Source: Treponema sp. (GTDB taxonomy: Bacteria > Spirochaetota > Spirochaetia > Treponematales > Breznakiellaceae). From it: a stretch of 7,646 nt of DNA. Numbering within the stretch: the stretch's first letter is position 1; every line of letters begins with the position of its first letter. The position numbers and the translations under genes were made by a program. Shown here in pieces: positions 1 to 6,101 of the stretch. Location of the stretch: NCBI GenBank assembly GCA_031271075.1, contig JAISWN010000325.1, positions 1 through 7,646 of the forward strand. The letters run 5' to 3'. Under the pieces are notes generated by a model that saw nothing but the letters and a program-made list of their open reading frames with translations, ran no database searches and was not told where the DNA came from.

Positions 1-995
1 TCCAGGATCAGGCCCTCCCGGTAACGGGTACGGGCTTCGGGGAAACCATCCCCGTCGGCATCCTCCGTAATAACACCGGAAAAAGCCAAAAGGTTTCGTT
101 TGAAAAGCGCCCGGCCTTCCTGGTTACGGAGCAGGGCCCATACCGAAAGGATCAAGCTTTTGTCGAGAGTCCGATCCGCCGGAGAAGCGGCGGAAGGGTC
201 GAAAAGTTCCTCCACCGCCAGGGTTTCGTCAATGACCCCCAGGTTAAGGCTTACCGGGATAGAGGCAGCCTCGGGCTTTCCCCCTGCGCGGTAAGCCTCC
301 ACCAGCCGCCGGGCCTCGGCGGTATCCCGGACAAAGGGAGCGGCAAGGTATCCAAGCCGGGGTTCCTCCTCCAGGAGATAGGGAAGCCGCTTGAGGGCAA
401 GCTCAATCAATTCGGGTTCGTTCTCCCGGGGAAACCGTTCCCGGGCATAGGAAAACAGTATCTCTACCGGCCGGGGATCCCGGGGGTAACGGTTTATGGC
501 GTCGGCCATAAGCCGGCGGAATTCGGGAAGATCCGGCAGACCCAAAAGGGCCCGAAGCCGGAGCCGGACAGCCTCCACGTCAAGAGGGACCAGGGAGAGG
601 GATCGGAGGGCTTCGGAAAAATTCCGCATCCCCATAAGGAGCCGGGCCTCAAGGAGCCGGGCCTCGGAGGGGGAATACTTTACCCAGCGGTCCGCCTCAA
701 AGGCCCGCCGCAGGGCCTCCAGCACGGCGGGAAGGGGTAAATTTTCATGGAACCGCGCTTTGGCGAGAAGGTAGGAGATATCCGAAGATTCATCGGAAAA
801 ATCCCCGCCCCGTTCCAGGCCGGCCAGGGCCTCGGCCCAGCGGCCTTCGTTTATCAGCCCCTCCGCCCAGGCCGCGTAAGCTTCCCCAGCGGCGGCGGAA
901 ACGCCGGCTCCGGCGGGTGGAAGCGCGGACTGGGCAGGGAGCCGGAAGGGGGTGAGCAGTATCGCGGTTAAAAGCAGCGCCAGTCTGCGGAACAT
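1..995 (-). CDS. Exported TPR-like helical-repeat protein, 3' end outside window
   Basis: I translated this frame by hand: it stays open from the ATG at 995 to the window edge, giving 331 residues with no stop. Residues 1-22 look like a signal peptide (basic MFRR, a hydrophobic LALLLTAILL stretch, then LPAQ as a possible signal peptidase I site); there is no lipobox cysteine. Residues about 35-240 are Ala/Leu/Glu/Arg-rich paired helices resembling TPR or Sel1-type repeats (for example EGRWAEALAGL and MRNFSEALRSL), but no unit is canonical. Near the visible end is DADGDGFPE (312-320), a D-x-D-x-D-G loop with a following Glu, like calcium-binding loops. The gene begins 9 bases after the ftsH stop, and AAGGG overlapping that stop serves as its ribosome site, so it probably belongs to the tilS-ftsH operon. 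Function is unknown; a periplasmic or outer-membrane scaffold role would be an inference. Confidence 0.85.
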   Translation of the reverse strand, partial: MFRRLALLLTAILLTPFRLPAQSALPPAGAGVSAAAGEAYAAWAEGLINEGRWAEALAGLERGGDFSDESSDISYLLAKARFHENLPLPAVLEALRRAFEADRWVKYSPSEARLLEARLLMGMRNFSEALRSLSLVPLDVEAVRLRLRALLGLPDLPEFRRLMADAINRYPRDPRPVEILFSYARERFPRENEPELIELALKRLPYLLEEEPRLGYLAAPFVRDTAEARRLVEAYRAGGKPEAASIPVSLNLGVIDETLAVEELFDPSAASPADRTLDKSLILSVWALLRNQEGRALFKRNLLAFSGVITEDADGDGFPEARTRYREGLIL

Positions 996-1004
996 GTTAA
1001 ACCC

Positions 1005-2924
1005 TTAAGCCGGCGGGACGCGGCCTTTCGCCTGATCCGGGGAATCCCCCGTAAGGGAAAGACTCGTCTCCCGGGGGGGAAAACCCAGAATGACCCGGAC
1101 TTCGTCATCCACCAGGGTTTCCCTGGCAAGGAGGGCGTCGGCGAGCTTCTCCAGCTCCGTCCGGTGGGCCTCCAGGATGCCCCGGGCCTGATCCCGGGCT
1201 TTGTCGAGGATCTCCCCCACTGCCCGGTCTATCCGCCGGGCGGTTTCTTCGCTGTAGTCTTTGTGCCGGGCAATTTCCTTTCCCAGGAAAATAGGCTCCT
1301 CCTCCTGGCCGTAGGCTACCGGCCCCAATTCCTCCGCCATACCCCACTCACAAACCATGTGCCGGGCCATATCGGTAGCCTGCTGGATATCCTGCCTGGT
1401 TCCGGTGGTGGTCTCGCCGTAGAACATACCCTCCGCTATCCAGCCGCCGTAACAGATCACGATCCGATCCTCTATCCAGCCCCTGGTACGGCTGTAGCTG
1501 TCCTCCTCCGGGAGGGACATGGTCATGCCCAGGGCCTGGCCGTGGGGTACCACCGTGACCTTGTGGAGGGGATCGGCGTTTTTGAGAAAGTAAGGCAAAA
1601 GGGCGTGGCCCGCCTCGTGGATGGCGGTCATCCGGCGTTCCTTCTCGGAGATCACCAGGGTTTTCCGGGCTACCCCCATGAGGATCTTGTCCCGGGCTTC
1701 CTCGAAGTCGGGCATCTCCACCTCCGCCTTGTCCTTGCGGGCCGCGAAAAGAGCCGCCTCGTTCACCAGGTTGGCGATATCCGCGCCGCTCATGCCGGGG
1801 GTGGCCCGGGCGATGCGGAAAAGATCGATATCCTTTGCCAGGGGGATCTTGGTCGCGTGGATGTTGAGGATGGCCTCCCGCTCCTTGATATCCGGCATGG
1901 CCACCACCACCTGGCGGTCAAAACGGCCGGGCCGGAGCAGGGCCGGGTCCAGCACGTCAGGCCGGTTGGTGGCCGCCAGTATTATCACCCCGTCTTTCGA
2001 ATCAAAGCCGTCCATTTCAACCAGAAGCTGATTCAGGGTCTGTTCCCGCTCATCGTGGCCGCCCCCGTAACCGGCGCCCCTTGTACGGCCTACCGCGTCA
2101 AGCTCGTCGATAAAGATGATGCAGGGGGCGTTGCGCCTCCCCTGCTCAAAGAGATCCCGCACCCGGCTTGCGCCCACCCCCACAAACATCTCCACAAAAT
2201 CGGAGCCGGACATGTGGAAGTAGGCTACCCCGGCCTCCCCGGCTACGGCCCGGGCCATCAGGGTCTTTCCCGTACCGGGCATACCGACCAGGAGTACCCC
2301 TTTGGGGATCCGGGCCCCCATTTTGGTAAACTTCTGGGGATTCTTGAGGAAGGAAACTACCTCCTCCAACTCGTATTTGGCGTCTTTTTGGCCCGCCACA
2401 TCGGTAAAGCTTACCTTTTTCCCCTCGTCCTGGTACCGTTTGGCCCGGCTCTTGCCGAACTGGAAGGCTTTGTTCCCCGTTCCCTGCATGTTGCGGAACA
2501 TAAACCAGATGAAAACAAAACCGATGATCCAGGGGAGGAATTCCAGCGCAATGCGCCAGGGGCTGATCCTGGCCGCCGCCCCGGACACGTTGATATTTTT
2601 TTCCCTGAGAGACGAAAGCAGATTAGGATCCTGGTAGGGGATAAGGGTCTTCATGGGAACCCCGCCTGAACCGGAATTCCCCTTGAGGAATATATCCACC
2701 GTGTTGTTATCGTGGATGGTAACCGATTCCACCTGGTTCTGCTCCACGTAGCGGATAAAGTCCGAATAACGGATGTCCTTTACCACGACAGTGGATCCCC
2801 CCCGGAAAAAGTAAGCGGCGAAAAGGCCAAGCATCAGCACAAAAAATACCAGGGCAAAACGGTTGGGCCGTCCCCCCTGCAAGGATGGGCGAGGCGGCGT
2901 CTTGTCGTTTTGATTGTTAAACAT
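1005..2924 (-). CDS. ftsH: FtsH, ATP-dependent membrane zinc metalloprotease
   Basis: FtsH is a hexameric inner-membrane AAA+ protease that extracts and degrades misfolded membrane proteins and some cytosolic regulators. With the start chosen here it has 639 residues, normal for the family. TM1 is about 23-41, a periplasmic domain follows (about 42-123), and TM2 is about 124-144. The AAA module has Walker A GMPGTGKT (214-221), pore loop MFVG (246-249), Walker B IIFIDE (269-274), and the second region of homology with arginine fingers R331 and R334. The protease has HEAGH (436-440, catalytic Glu437) and a likely third zinc ligand Asp512 in [12 protein letters not shown] longer frame opens at 2960, but the ATG at 2924 is preceded by GGGGGGATTG, a good ribosome site, and overlaps the tilS stop as ATGTTTAA, which indicates translational coupling. 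The tail after about 615 is short and polar. Confidence 0.97.
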   Translation of the reverse strand: MFNNQNDKTPPRPSLQGGRPNRFALVFFVLMLGLFAAYFFRGGSTVVVKDIRYSDFIRYVEQNQVESVTIHDNNTVDIFLKGNSGSGGVPMKTLIPYQDPNLLSSLREKNINVSGAAARISPWRIALEFLPWIIGFVFIWFMFRNMQGTGNKAFQFGKSRAKRYQDEGKKVSFTDVAGQKDAKYELEEVVSFLKNPQKFTKMGARIPKGVLLVGMPGTGKTLMARAVAGEAGVAYFHMSGSDFVEMFVGVGASRVRDLFEQGRRNAPCIIFIDELDAVGRTRGAGYGGGHDEREQTLNQLLVEMDGFDSKDGVIILAATNRPDVLDPALLRPGRFDRQVVVAMPDIKEREAILNIHATKIPLAKDIDLFRIARATPGMSGADIANLVNEAALFAARKDKAEVEMPDFEEARDKILMGVARKTLVISEKERRMTAIHEAGHALLPYFLKNADPLHKVTVVPHGQALGMTMSLPEEDSYSRTRGWIEDRIVICYGGWIAEGMFYGETTTGTRQDIQQATDMARHMVCEWGMAEELGPVAYGQEEEPIFLGKEIARHKDYSEETARRIDRAVGEILDKARDQARGILEAHRTELEKLADALLARETLVDDEVRVILGFPPRETSLSLTGDSPDQAKGRVPPA

Positions 2925-4422
2925 CAATCCCCCCGATGCTGAGAAAAAAATCGCCGGCATGATCCGGAACAGCGCGGCGTCCCCGTATCACCGCTTTCCC
3001 GGCGGAAAGGCCGATAAAAGCCGCAAGACCCCGAAAGTCAAGGGCCACGATAAGCGGGTCGTACCGTTCCGGCCCGGGCAGAGCCTCCCGGATATCCCTG
3101 GGGGACAGCCGCCGGCCGTTTCCGCTGACCATAACATCGTCCCGGTAAGGGGGCCGCAAAACCAGGGGCAGGGCGGCGGCAAAACCGTCCTTCCCCACAT
3201 CCTCCCTCCCGGAGGAAAGCGGATAAACCGCCAATCTACACACTCCTTCCCCGCGCCGCCGGCAAATCCCCGGCTGGGGGTGCAAATTCAGCTTATATAC
3301 TCCCGGCTCTTTGATCAACAGAGAAAAACCGGCCTCCTCCGCCTTTTTTTTACCCCGAAACCCCGCCAAAACCCCGGTAACAACGAGAAATTCGCCTTCC
3401 AGACGGAGGCGGCAGAAACCCAGATCCATGCCCGGAGACCGGGCTTCCGGAGACCGGGCTTCGGGAAACCCGGCTTCCCGAGGCCCTCCCCGGCAAAAGA
3501 GACGGAGGCTTTGCCGCCGCAGCCTCCCGGCCTCCTCGGAACCTGAAAAAACCCCGGAACGGAGCCGGTTTATCCCCTGGAACAGGGCTTCCTCCCGGAG
3601 GATCTCCGGCTGGGCGAAGAAACGCTCCGCCCCGGTCCGGAGGCCGGGGCCCTGTCCGTTCCCGGCGGCACCGGCAGGCAGGGCCTCCCAGACCACCCGC
3701 CGCCGGGCTTCAGCGGCGATAAAACCGGCGGCCAGGACCTGGGTCTCTCCCAGGGCATCCAGGGCCTTTCCCCAGCCGGGGAATTGCCCTTCCAGAAAGG
3801 GAACAAGCCGGTTGCGCACCCGGTTACGCAAGTAACAGTTATCCCCGTTGCTTGCGTCGGTACGCCAGGGTATCCCCCGGGCTTCAAGGTAAGAGACCAC
3901 GTCGGCGCGGCCAAGATCGATAAGGGGGCGGCGGACAATTCCCCGCGCCGGGAGCATCCGGGCAAGCCCGGCGGGGCCGGAACCCCGGAGAACCCGCATC
4001 AGCGCCGTTTCCCGGAGATCGTCCCGGGTATGGGCCACCAGCACCGCGGCGGCCTTGATCCGGCGGGCTTCCCCTTCCCAGGCCCGGCGGCGGTAGTACC
4101 TGGCCGCCGCTTCCATGCCCGTATTCAGACGGCGGGCCCTCTCCGCCACCCTCCCCCGGGGGACGGAAACCACCCGGCAGGGTACGCCGAAGGCGGCGCA
4201 GAGAGATTCCACGGCCTGGGCGTCTCCCTGGCTCTCCTCCGCCGGACGGATCCCGTGTTCCACATGGATACAGTAAAGGGTAAAACCGCCGGTTTCCCGC
4301 AGATCCGCCAGGGCGGCAAGCATGGCGGTAGAGTCCGCCCCCCCCGAGACAGCGGCCAGCAAAACCGTCCCCGGCGAAAGGGGGCCTAAAGCGGAGAGGA
4401 TTGCGGACTCAAAGGGGTACAT
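2917..4422 (-). CDS. tilS: TilS, tRNA(Ile)-lysidine synthase
   Basis: TilS uses ATP and lysine to convert C34 of the CAU-anticodon tRNA-Ile into lysidine, so that it reads AUA as Ile. The 501-residue protein has the N-type ATP pyrophosphatase P-loop SGGADST (26-32), the HVEHGIRP segment (53-60, family HxDHGLR), the AHTRDDLRETALMRVLRGSG stretch (130-149, family AHHxDDQxET), and the RRPLID, WRTDASN and YLRNRVRNRLVPFL signatures (164-210). The linker is long. Residues 316-330 carry a small Glu-Ala-rich repeat encoded by 15-bp tandem units. The C-terminal domain ends with GRRLSPRDIREALPGPER (436-453), typical of the TilS substrate-recognition domain. The ribosome site is weak (GTGAAGC just before ATG). 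In Bacillus and Borrelia tilS also lies next to ftsH, which supports the call. The 8-base overlap with ftsH suggests cotranscription. Confidence 0.95.
   Translation of the reverse strand: MYPFESAILSALGPLSPGTVLLAAVSGGADSTAMLAALADLRETGGFTLYCIHVEHGIRPAEESQGDAQAVESLCAAFGVPCRVVSVPRGRVAERARRLNTGMEAAARYYRRRAWEGEARRIKAAAVLVAHTRDDLRETALMRVLRGSGPAGLARMLPARGIVRRPLIDLGRADVVSYLEARGIPWRTDASNGDNCYLRNRVRNRLVPFLEGQFPGWGKALDALGETQVLAAGFIAAEARRRVVWEALPAGAAGNGQGPGLRTGAERFFAQPEILREEALFQGINRLRSGVFSGSEEAGRLRRQSLRLFCRGGPREAGFPEARSPEARSPGMDLGFCRLRLEGEFLVVTGVLAGFRGKKKAEEAGFSLLIKEPGVYKLNLHPQPGICRRRGEGVCRLAVYPLSSGREDVGKDGFAAALPLVLRPPYRDDVMVSGNGRRLSPRDIREALPGPERYDPLIVALDFRGLAAFIGLSAGKAVIRGRRAVPDHAGDFFLSIGGIDV
3433..3477 (-). 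repeat. 15-bp tandem repeat inside tilS
   Basis: Two perfect 15-bp units (3433-3447 and 3448-3462) are followed by a third that matches at 12 of 15 positions (3463-3477). Read on the minus strand they encode EAGFP-EARSP-EARSP, residues 316-330 of TilS, in the linker before the C-terminal domain. The unit length is a multiple of three, so changes in copy number would keep the frame. Confidence 0.9.
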
Positions 4423-4440
4423 GCTTCACTAGCAGCCTGT

Positions 4441-4590
4441 GGGGCTTTGCCCCAAAATCGTATAAATTTGCGATTTATTGCAAATTTATTCGTACCGAGG
4501 GGCCGGACTTGCTCCGCAAGTCCGCTTAATACCCAAGAACCCGCTTGCGCGGGGGAGGTTGTTGATTCTTTGCAGGCTCCCAAAGGAGCC
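4441..4590. repeat. Cluster of five short perfect hairpins between rplY and tilS
   Basis: The rplY-tilS gap (4423-4645) has no gene but holds a chain of perfect inverted repeats. These are: 4441-4453 (GGGGC, loop TTT); 4462-4489 (ATAAATTTGC, 8-base loop, 10-bp stem); 4504-4524 (CGGACTTGC, loop TCC, 9-bp stem); 4540-4553 (CCCGC, loop TTGC); and 4575-4590 (GGCTCC, loop CAAA). Read toward tilS the third hairpin exposes a GGA triloop. The AT-rich second hairpin could supply a promoter for tilS (TTTGCA, then TACGAT 16 bases later on the minus strand), but the match is weak. The density resembles mosaic intergenic repeats of the REP or nested-palindrome kind; whether it is repeated in the genome cannot be seen from this window. 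Confidence 0.7.
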
Positions 4591-4647
4591 GGTTCCACCA
4601 GAAACGAAGTCCCCGCGCCGGGAAACGGTGGAACCGGCCCGTTTTTT
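4588..4647 (+). terminator. 12-bp inverted repeat with T-run, rplY 3' end
   Basis: GCCGGTTCCACC (4588-4599) pairs perfectly with GGTGGAACCGGC (4627-4638) across a 27-base loop. The six-T run (4642-4647) follows it on the plus strand and overlaps the rplY stop codon, so the canonical intrinsic-terminator orientation is plus, although no plus-strand gene precedes it. On the minus strand the stem sits directly after the rplY stop and could still act as a transcript 3' end or a barrier, but it lacks a U-run. Its first three bases are shared with the 4575-4590 hairpin, so the two stems compete. Confidence 0.5.
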
Positions 4648-5290
4648 ACGCCTTGGCACCGGTTGCCGGGGCGGCGGCAGGGGCGGATCCCGAGGCGGAA
4701 GCGGCGGCTTCTTCCGCAGCCTCGGCGGCGGTTTCTTCCCTGGCGAACTTTACCAGGGCGACTACCTGATCCCCGTTGGATACCAGGCGAACCCCCTCAC
4801 CCAGATTGATGTCCCGGACATGCAGGGACTGATTTACCTTAAGCCCCGAAATATCCAGATCGATCCGCTCGGGGAGATCCTTCGGCAGACATTCCACTTC
4901 AATTTCGTGGAGAGGAGATTCGAGAACCCCCCCTTCCCGCACACCGATGGGTGTTCCCTGAAGGTGGATGGAGACCCTGGCCCGCAGGGCAACGCCGCTT
5001 TCCACTTCATAGAAATCTACATGGAGGATACTTCCCGCGGTGATACTGTGCTGGGTGTCCTTTACGAAGGCATCGTAGGATTTCCCCTCCACATCCAGCT
5101 TGACAATGGTACTTTCGGAAATATTCCTTACCCGCTTGGAAAATTCCTGGGCGTCGAGATCGATATTGACAGATTTCCCCGTCCGGCCGTACAACACTGC
5201 CGGTATCCTGCCGCTCCGACGGATCCTGCGAGCCTCGCCGGAACCCGTGTTGGCCCGGTTCCGGGCCGACAAAACAACCTGACTCATCAT
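4646..5290 (-). CDS. rplY: 50S ribosomal protein L25, long CTC form
   Basis: L25/Ctc binds 5S rRNA in the large ribosomal subunit. The 214-residue protein has the N-terminal 5S-binding domain (about 3-95) with the RRSGRIPAVLYG signature (24-35) and the ILHVDFYEV segment (88-96). The second beta domain of the TL5/CTC type (about 100-183) has the PLHEIEVECLPKDLPERI stretch (126-143). An Ala-rich low-complexity tail (187-214) follows, as is common in long-form L25. Two in-frame ATGs are adjacent at 5290 and 5287. AAGGAG at 5295-5300 lies 4 bases before the first and 7 before the second, so the second is at least as likely (213 residues). On the same strand tRNA-Gln and a foldback element lie upstream. 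In Borrelia and Bacillus this gene is followed by pth; here it is not. Confidence 0.95.
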   Translation of the reverse strand: MMSQVVLSARNRANTGSGEARRIRRSGRIPAVLYGRTGKSVNIDLDAQEFSKRVRNISESTIVKLDVEGKSYDAFVKDTQHSITAGSILHVDFYEVESGVALRARVSIHLQGTPIGVREGGVLESPLHEIEVECLPKDLPERIDLDISGLKVNQSLHVRDINLGEGVRLVSNGDQVVALVKFAREETAAEAAEEAAASASGSAPAAAPATGAKA

Positions 5291-5294
5291 GTAA

Positions 5295-5323
5295 CTCCTT
5301 GAAAATTCGGCTCCTTGGAAGCC
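5295..5323 (-). promoter_or_regulatory. rplY leader with duplicated CAAGGAG and a small hairpin
   Basis: The ribosome site AAGGAG (5295-5300) has an exact copy at 5311-5316, each inside CAAGGAG, 16 bases apart. The upstream copy lies in a 6-bp hairpin (5309-5323: on the minus strand GGCTTC, loop CAA, GGAGCC, with one G-T pair). The copy may be a decoy or an RNA-binding-protein site. A weak -10-like TATAGA occurs further upstream (5331-5336 on the minus strand) without a convincing -35. Confidence 0.45.
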
Positions 5324-5344
5324 TCATTGTCTATACTCCAAAAA

Positions 5345-5492
5345 CCTGGGACGACAGGGTTCGCCTTCCACTCGCAAACATCCTGTTTGCTCCTTCCAGG
5401 CCGGGGCTTAGCCCTTTCGCCGCCCTCCTGGCGGCTTTCCTTCCCTCCGGTCAGCGGGCTAAGCCCTTCGAACCCTGCTGCCGCTGTCCAGG
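5345..5492 (-). ncRNA. 148-bp nested foldback element, candidate structured RNA
   Basis: Nearly the whole segment folds on itself. The outermost stem pairs 5345-5352 with 5486-5492 (one bulge). The next pairs CAGGGTTCG (5355-5363) with CGAACCCTG (5469-5477). The third pairs GGGCTTAGCCC (5404-5414) with GGGCTAAGCCC (5456-5466). Inside are two perfect hairpins: GCCGCC, 5-base loop (5419-5435), and GCAAACA, 3-base loop (5374-5390). On the minus strand their loops are AGGAG and GGA, and five Ts follow the element before rplY. It lies between tRNA-Gln and rplY, so a minus transcript from the tRNA promoter would include it. It could be a regulatory RNA, an rplY leader, or a small inserted palindromic element. 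The fold is read directly; expression and strand are inference. Confidence 0.55.
5346..5363 (-). repeat. Direct repeat of the tRNA-Gln 3' end, distal copy
   Basis: These 18 bases are identical to 5504-5521, the last 18 bases of the tRNA-Gln gene (3' side of the T arm, acceptor strand and discriminator), 158 bp away in the same orientation. A degenerate inverted copy lies at 5469-5492. Direct repeats of a tRNA 3' end are the usual signature of site-specific integration, but the enclosed DNA is only about 140 bp and codes for no integrase. Confidence 0.85.
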
Positions 5493-5503
5493 CAAACAAA
5501 GAT

Positions 5504-5575
5504 CTGGGACGACAGGGTTCGAACCTGTGAATGCCGGAGCCAAAACCCGGTGGCTTACCACTTGCCTACGTCCCA
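5504..5575 (-). tRNA. trnQ: tRNA-Gln (anticodon TTG)
   Basis: On the minus strand this folds as a full cloverleaf. The acceptor stem TGGGACG pairs with CGTCCCA. The D arm has GGC and GCC around a GGT-containing loop. The anticodon stem CCGGG pairs with TCCGG (one G-T pair) around loop TTTTGGC. The variable region is short, and the T arm is ACAGG/CCTGT with loop TTCGAAC. The anticodon TTG lies at 5541-5543. The U1-A72 pair and discriminator G (position 5504) match bacterial tRNA-Gln identity. CCA is not encoded (the next bases are ATC), so it must be added after transcription. The last 18 bases recur at 5346-5363. Confidence 0.95.
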
Positions 5576-5583
5576 ATAGAGTA

Positions 5584-5612
5584 ATAAAACCATGAAAAGC
5601 GCCGAAATTCAA
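5584..5612 (-). promoter_or_regulatory. Probable promoter for tRNA-Gln
   Basis: On the minus strand TTGAAT (5607-5612) and TTTTAT (5584-5589) are separated by 17 bases. Each matches 4 of 6 positions of the sigma-70 consensus. Transcription would start within a few bases of the tRNA 5' end at 5575, as expected for a tRNA gene. The rest of the 5576-5785 gap shows no gene. Confidence 0.45.
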
Positions 5613-5680
5613 GCCGCTCAGGGGGCGGGGGTTCGTGTTTACTTGTATTGCTCAATTTTCAGGGTATAAAAGATAGAGCG

Positions 5681-5713
5681 AAAAGAGGTCCCGCAAACCA
5701 ACCGGGGTTTGGG
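5681..5713 (-). terminator. Possible spoVG terminator
   Basis: On the minus strand a hairpin at 5713-5690 (CCAAACC-type arm, loop about 6 bases, one bulge) is followed by CCTCTTTT (5688-5681). The U-run is short, so this is weak. A second inverted repeat, CCGGAAT at 5755-5761 with ATTCCGG at 5779-5785 and a 17-base loop, directly abuts the spoVG stop but has no U-run. Confidence 0.35.
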
Positions 5714-5785
5714 AAATGTTTGTACATCATCTGGCTACCGGTACATCGGAAGCGCCGGAATTTACGGAAAGAGCGGAGATTCCGG

Positions 5786-6061
5786 CTACACTTCCAGGGA
5801 TTGATCGTCAGAGCCGGACTCGTACTTCTCCAGGATCTTCTTTTGCAGTTCAGATCGAAAATCCGGATGAATGGGGTGGGCGACATCTTTGTATTCCCCG
5901 GTCCTGGTCTTCCGGCTGGGCATGGCGATAAATACGCCGCTCTTGCCTTCAATGATCTTAACATTATGTACCACAAAGCACTCGTCAAAAGTAACTGTTA
6001 CATAGGCTTTTAACTTTCCTTCGCCCGCGACTTTTCGTACCCGAATGTCTGTAATTTCCAT
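5786..6061 (-). CDS. spoVG: SpoVG family nucleic-acid-binding regulator
   Basis: SpoVG is a small cytoplasmic DNA- and RNA-binding regulator, first named in Bacillus sporulation but widespread in non-sporulating bacteria; in Borrelia it binds nucleic acids site-specifically. The 91 residues match the family closely: [10 protein letters not shown] (1-10), the central [20 protein letters not shown] segment (29-48), the basic [16 protein letters not shown] stretch (49-64) that in studied homologues contributes to nucleic-acid binding, and the C-terminal helix from [11 protein letters not shown] (65-75). The tail after 80 is acidic and variable, as usual. AAGGAG lies 8 bases before the ATG. It follows ispE by 40 bases, an order also seen near spoVG in Bacillus. 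Confidence 0.97.
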   Translation of the reverse strand: MEITDIRVRKVAGEGKLKAYVTVTFDECFVVHNVKIIEGKSGVFIAMPSRKTRTGEYKDVAHPIHPDFRSELQKKILEKYESGSDDQSLEV

Positions 6062-6101
6062 GGCGCTTTCTCCTTTTCCGGTAGAGACGATTACATTATC
6101 A

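Noticed and set aside
1164..2669. 501-residue plus-strand open frame opposite ftsH
   Set aside because: It is antisense to an unmistakable FtsH; long mirror frames are expected from the GC-rich codon use, and it shows no family motif or ribosome site.
2925..2960. Upstream ATG at 2960 for ftsH (12 extra residues)
   Set aside because: It lies deep inside tilS without a ribosome site, whereas the ATG at 2924 has a strong one and the typical coupled overlap.
4478..5302. 274-residue plus-strand open frame across rplY
   Set aside because: It is the complement of the L25 gene plus intergenic hairpins, and its translation is not protein-like.
5287..5499. Minus-strand 70-residue frame between tRNA-Gln and rplY
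   Set aside because: It is composed of the stems of the foldback element, has no good ribosome site, and runs into the rplY start.
4423..5503. CRISPR array
   Set aside because: The repeats are individual palindromes of different sequence with no regular spacer pattern, and no cas gene is present.
5299..5595. Plus-strand open frame covering the foldback and tRNA-Gln
   Set aside because: Its end (GTTGFEP-type peptide) is the familiar artefact of translating the antisense of a tRNA T arm.
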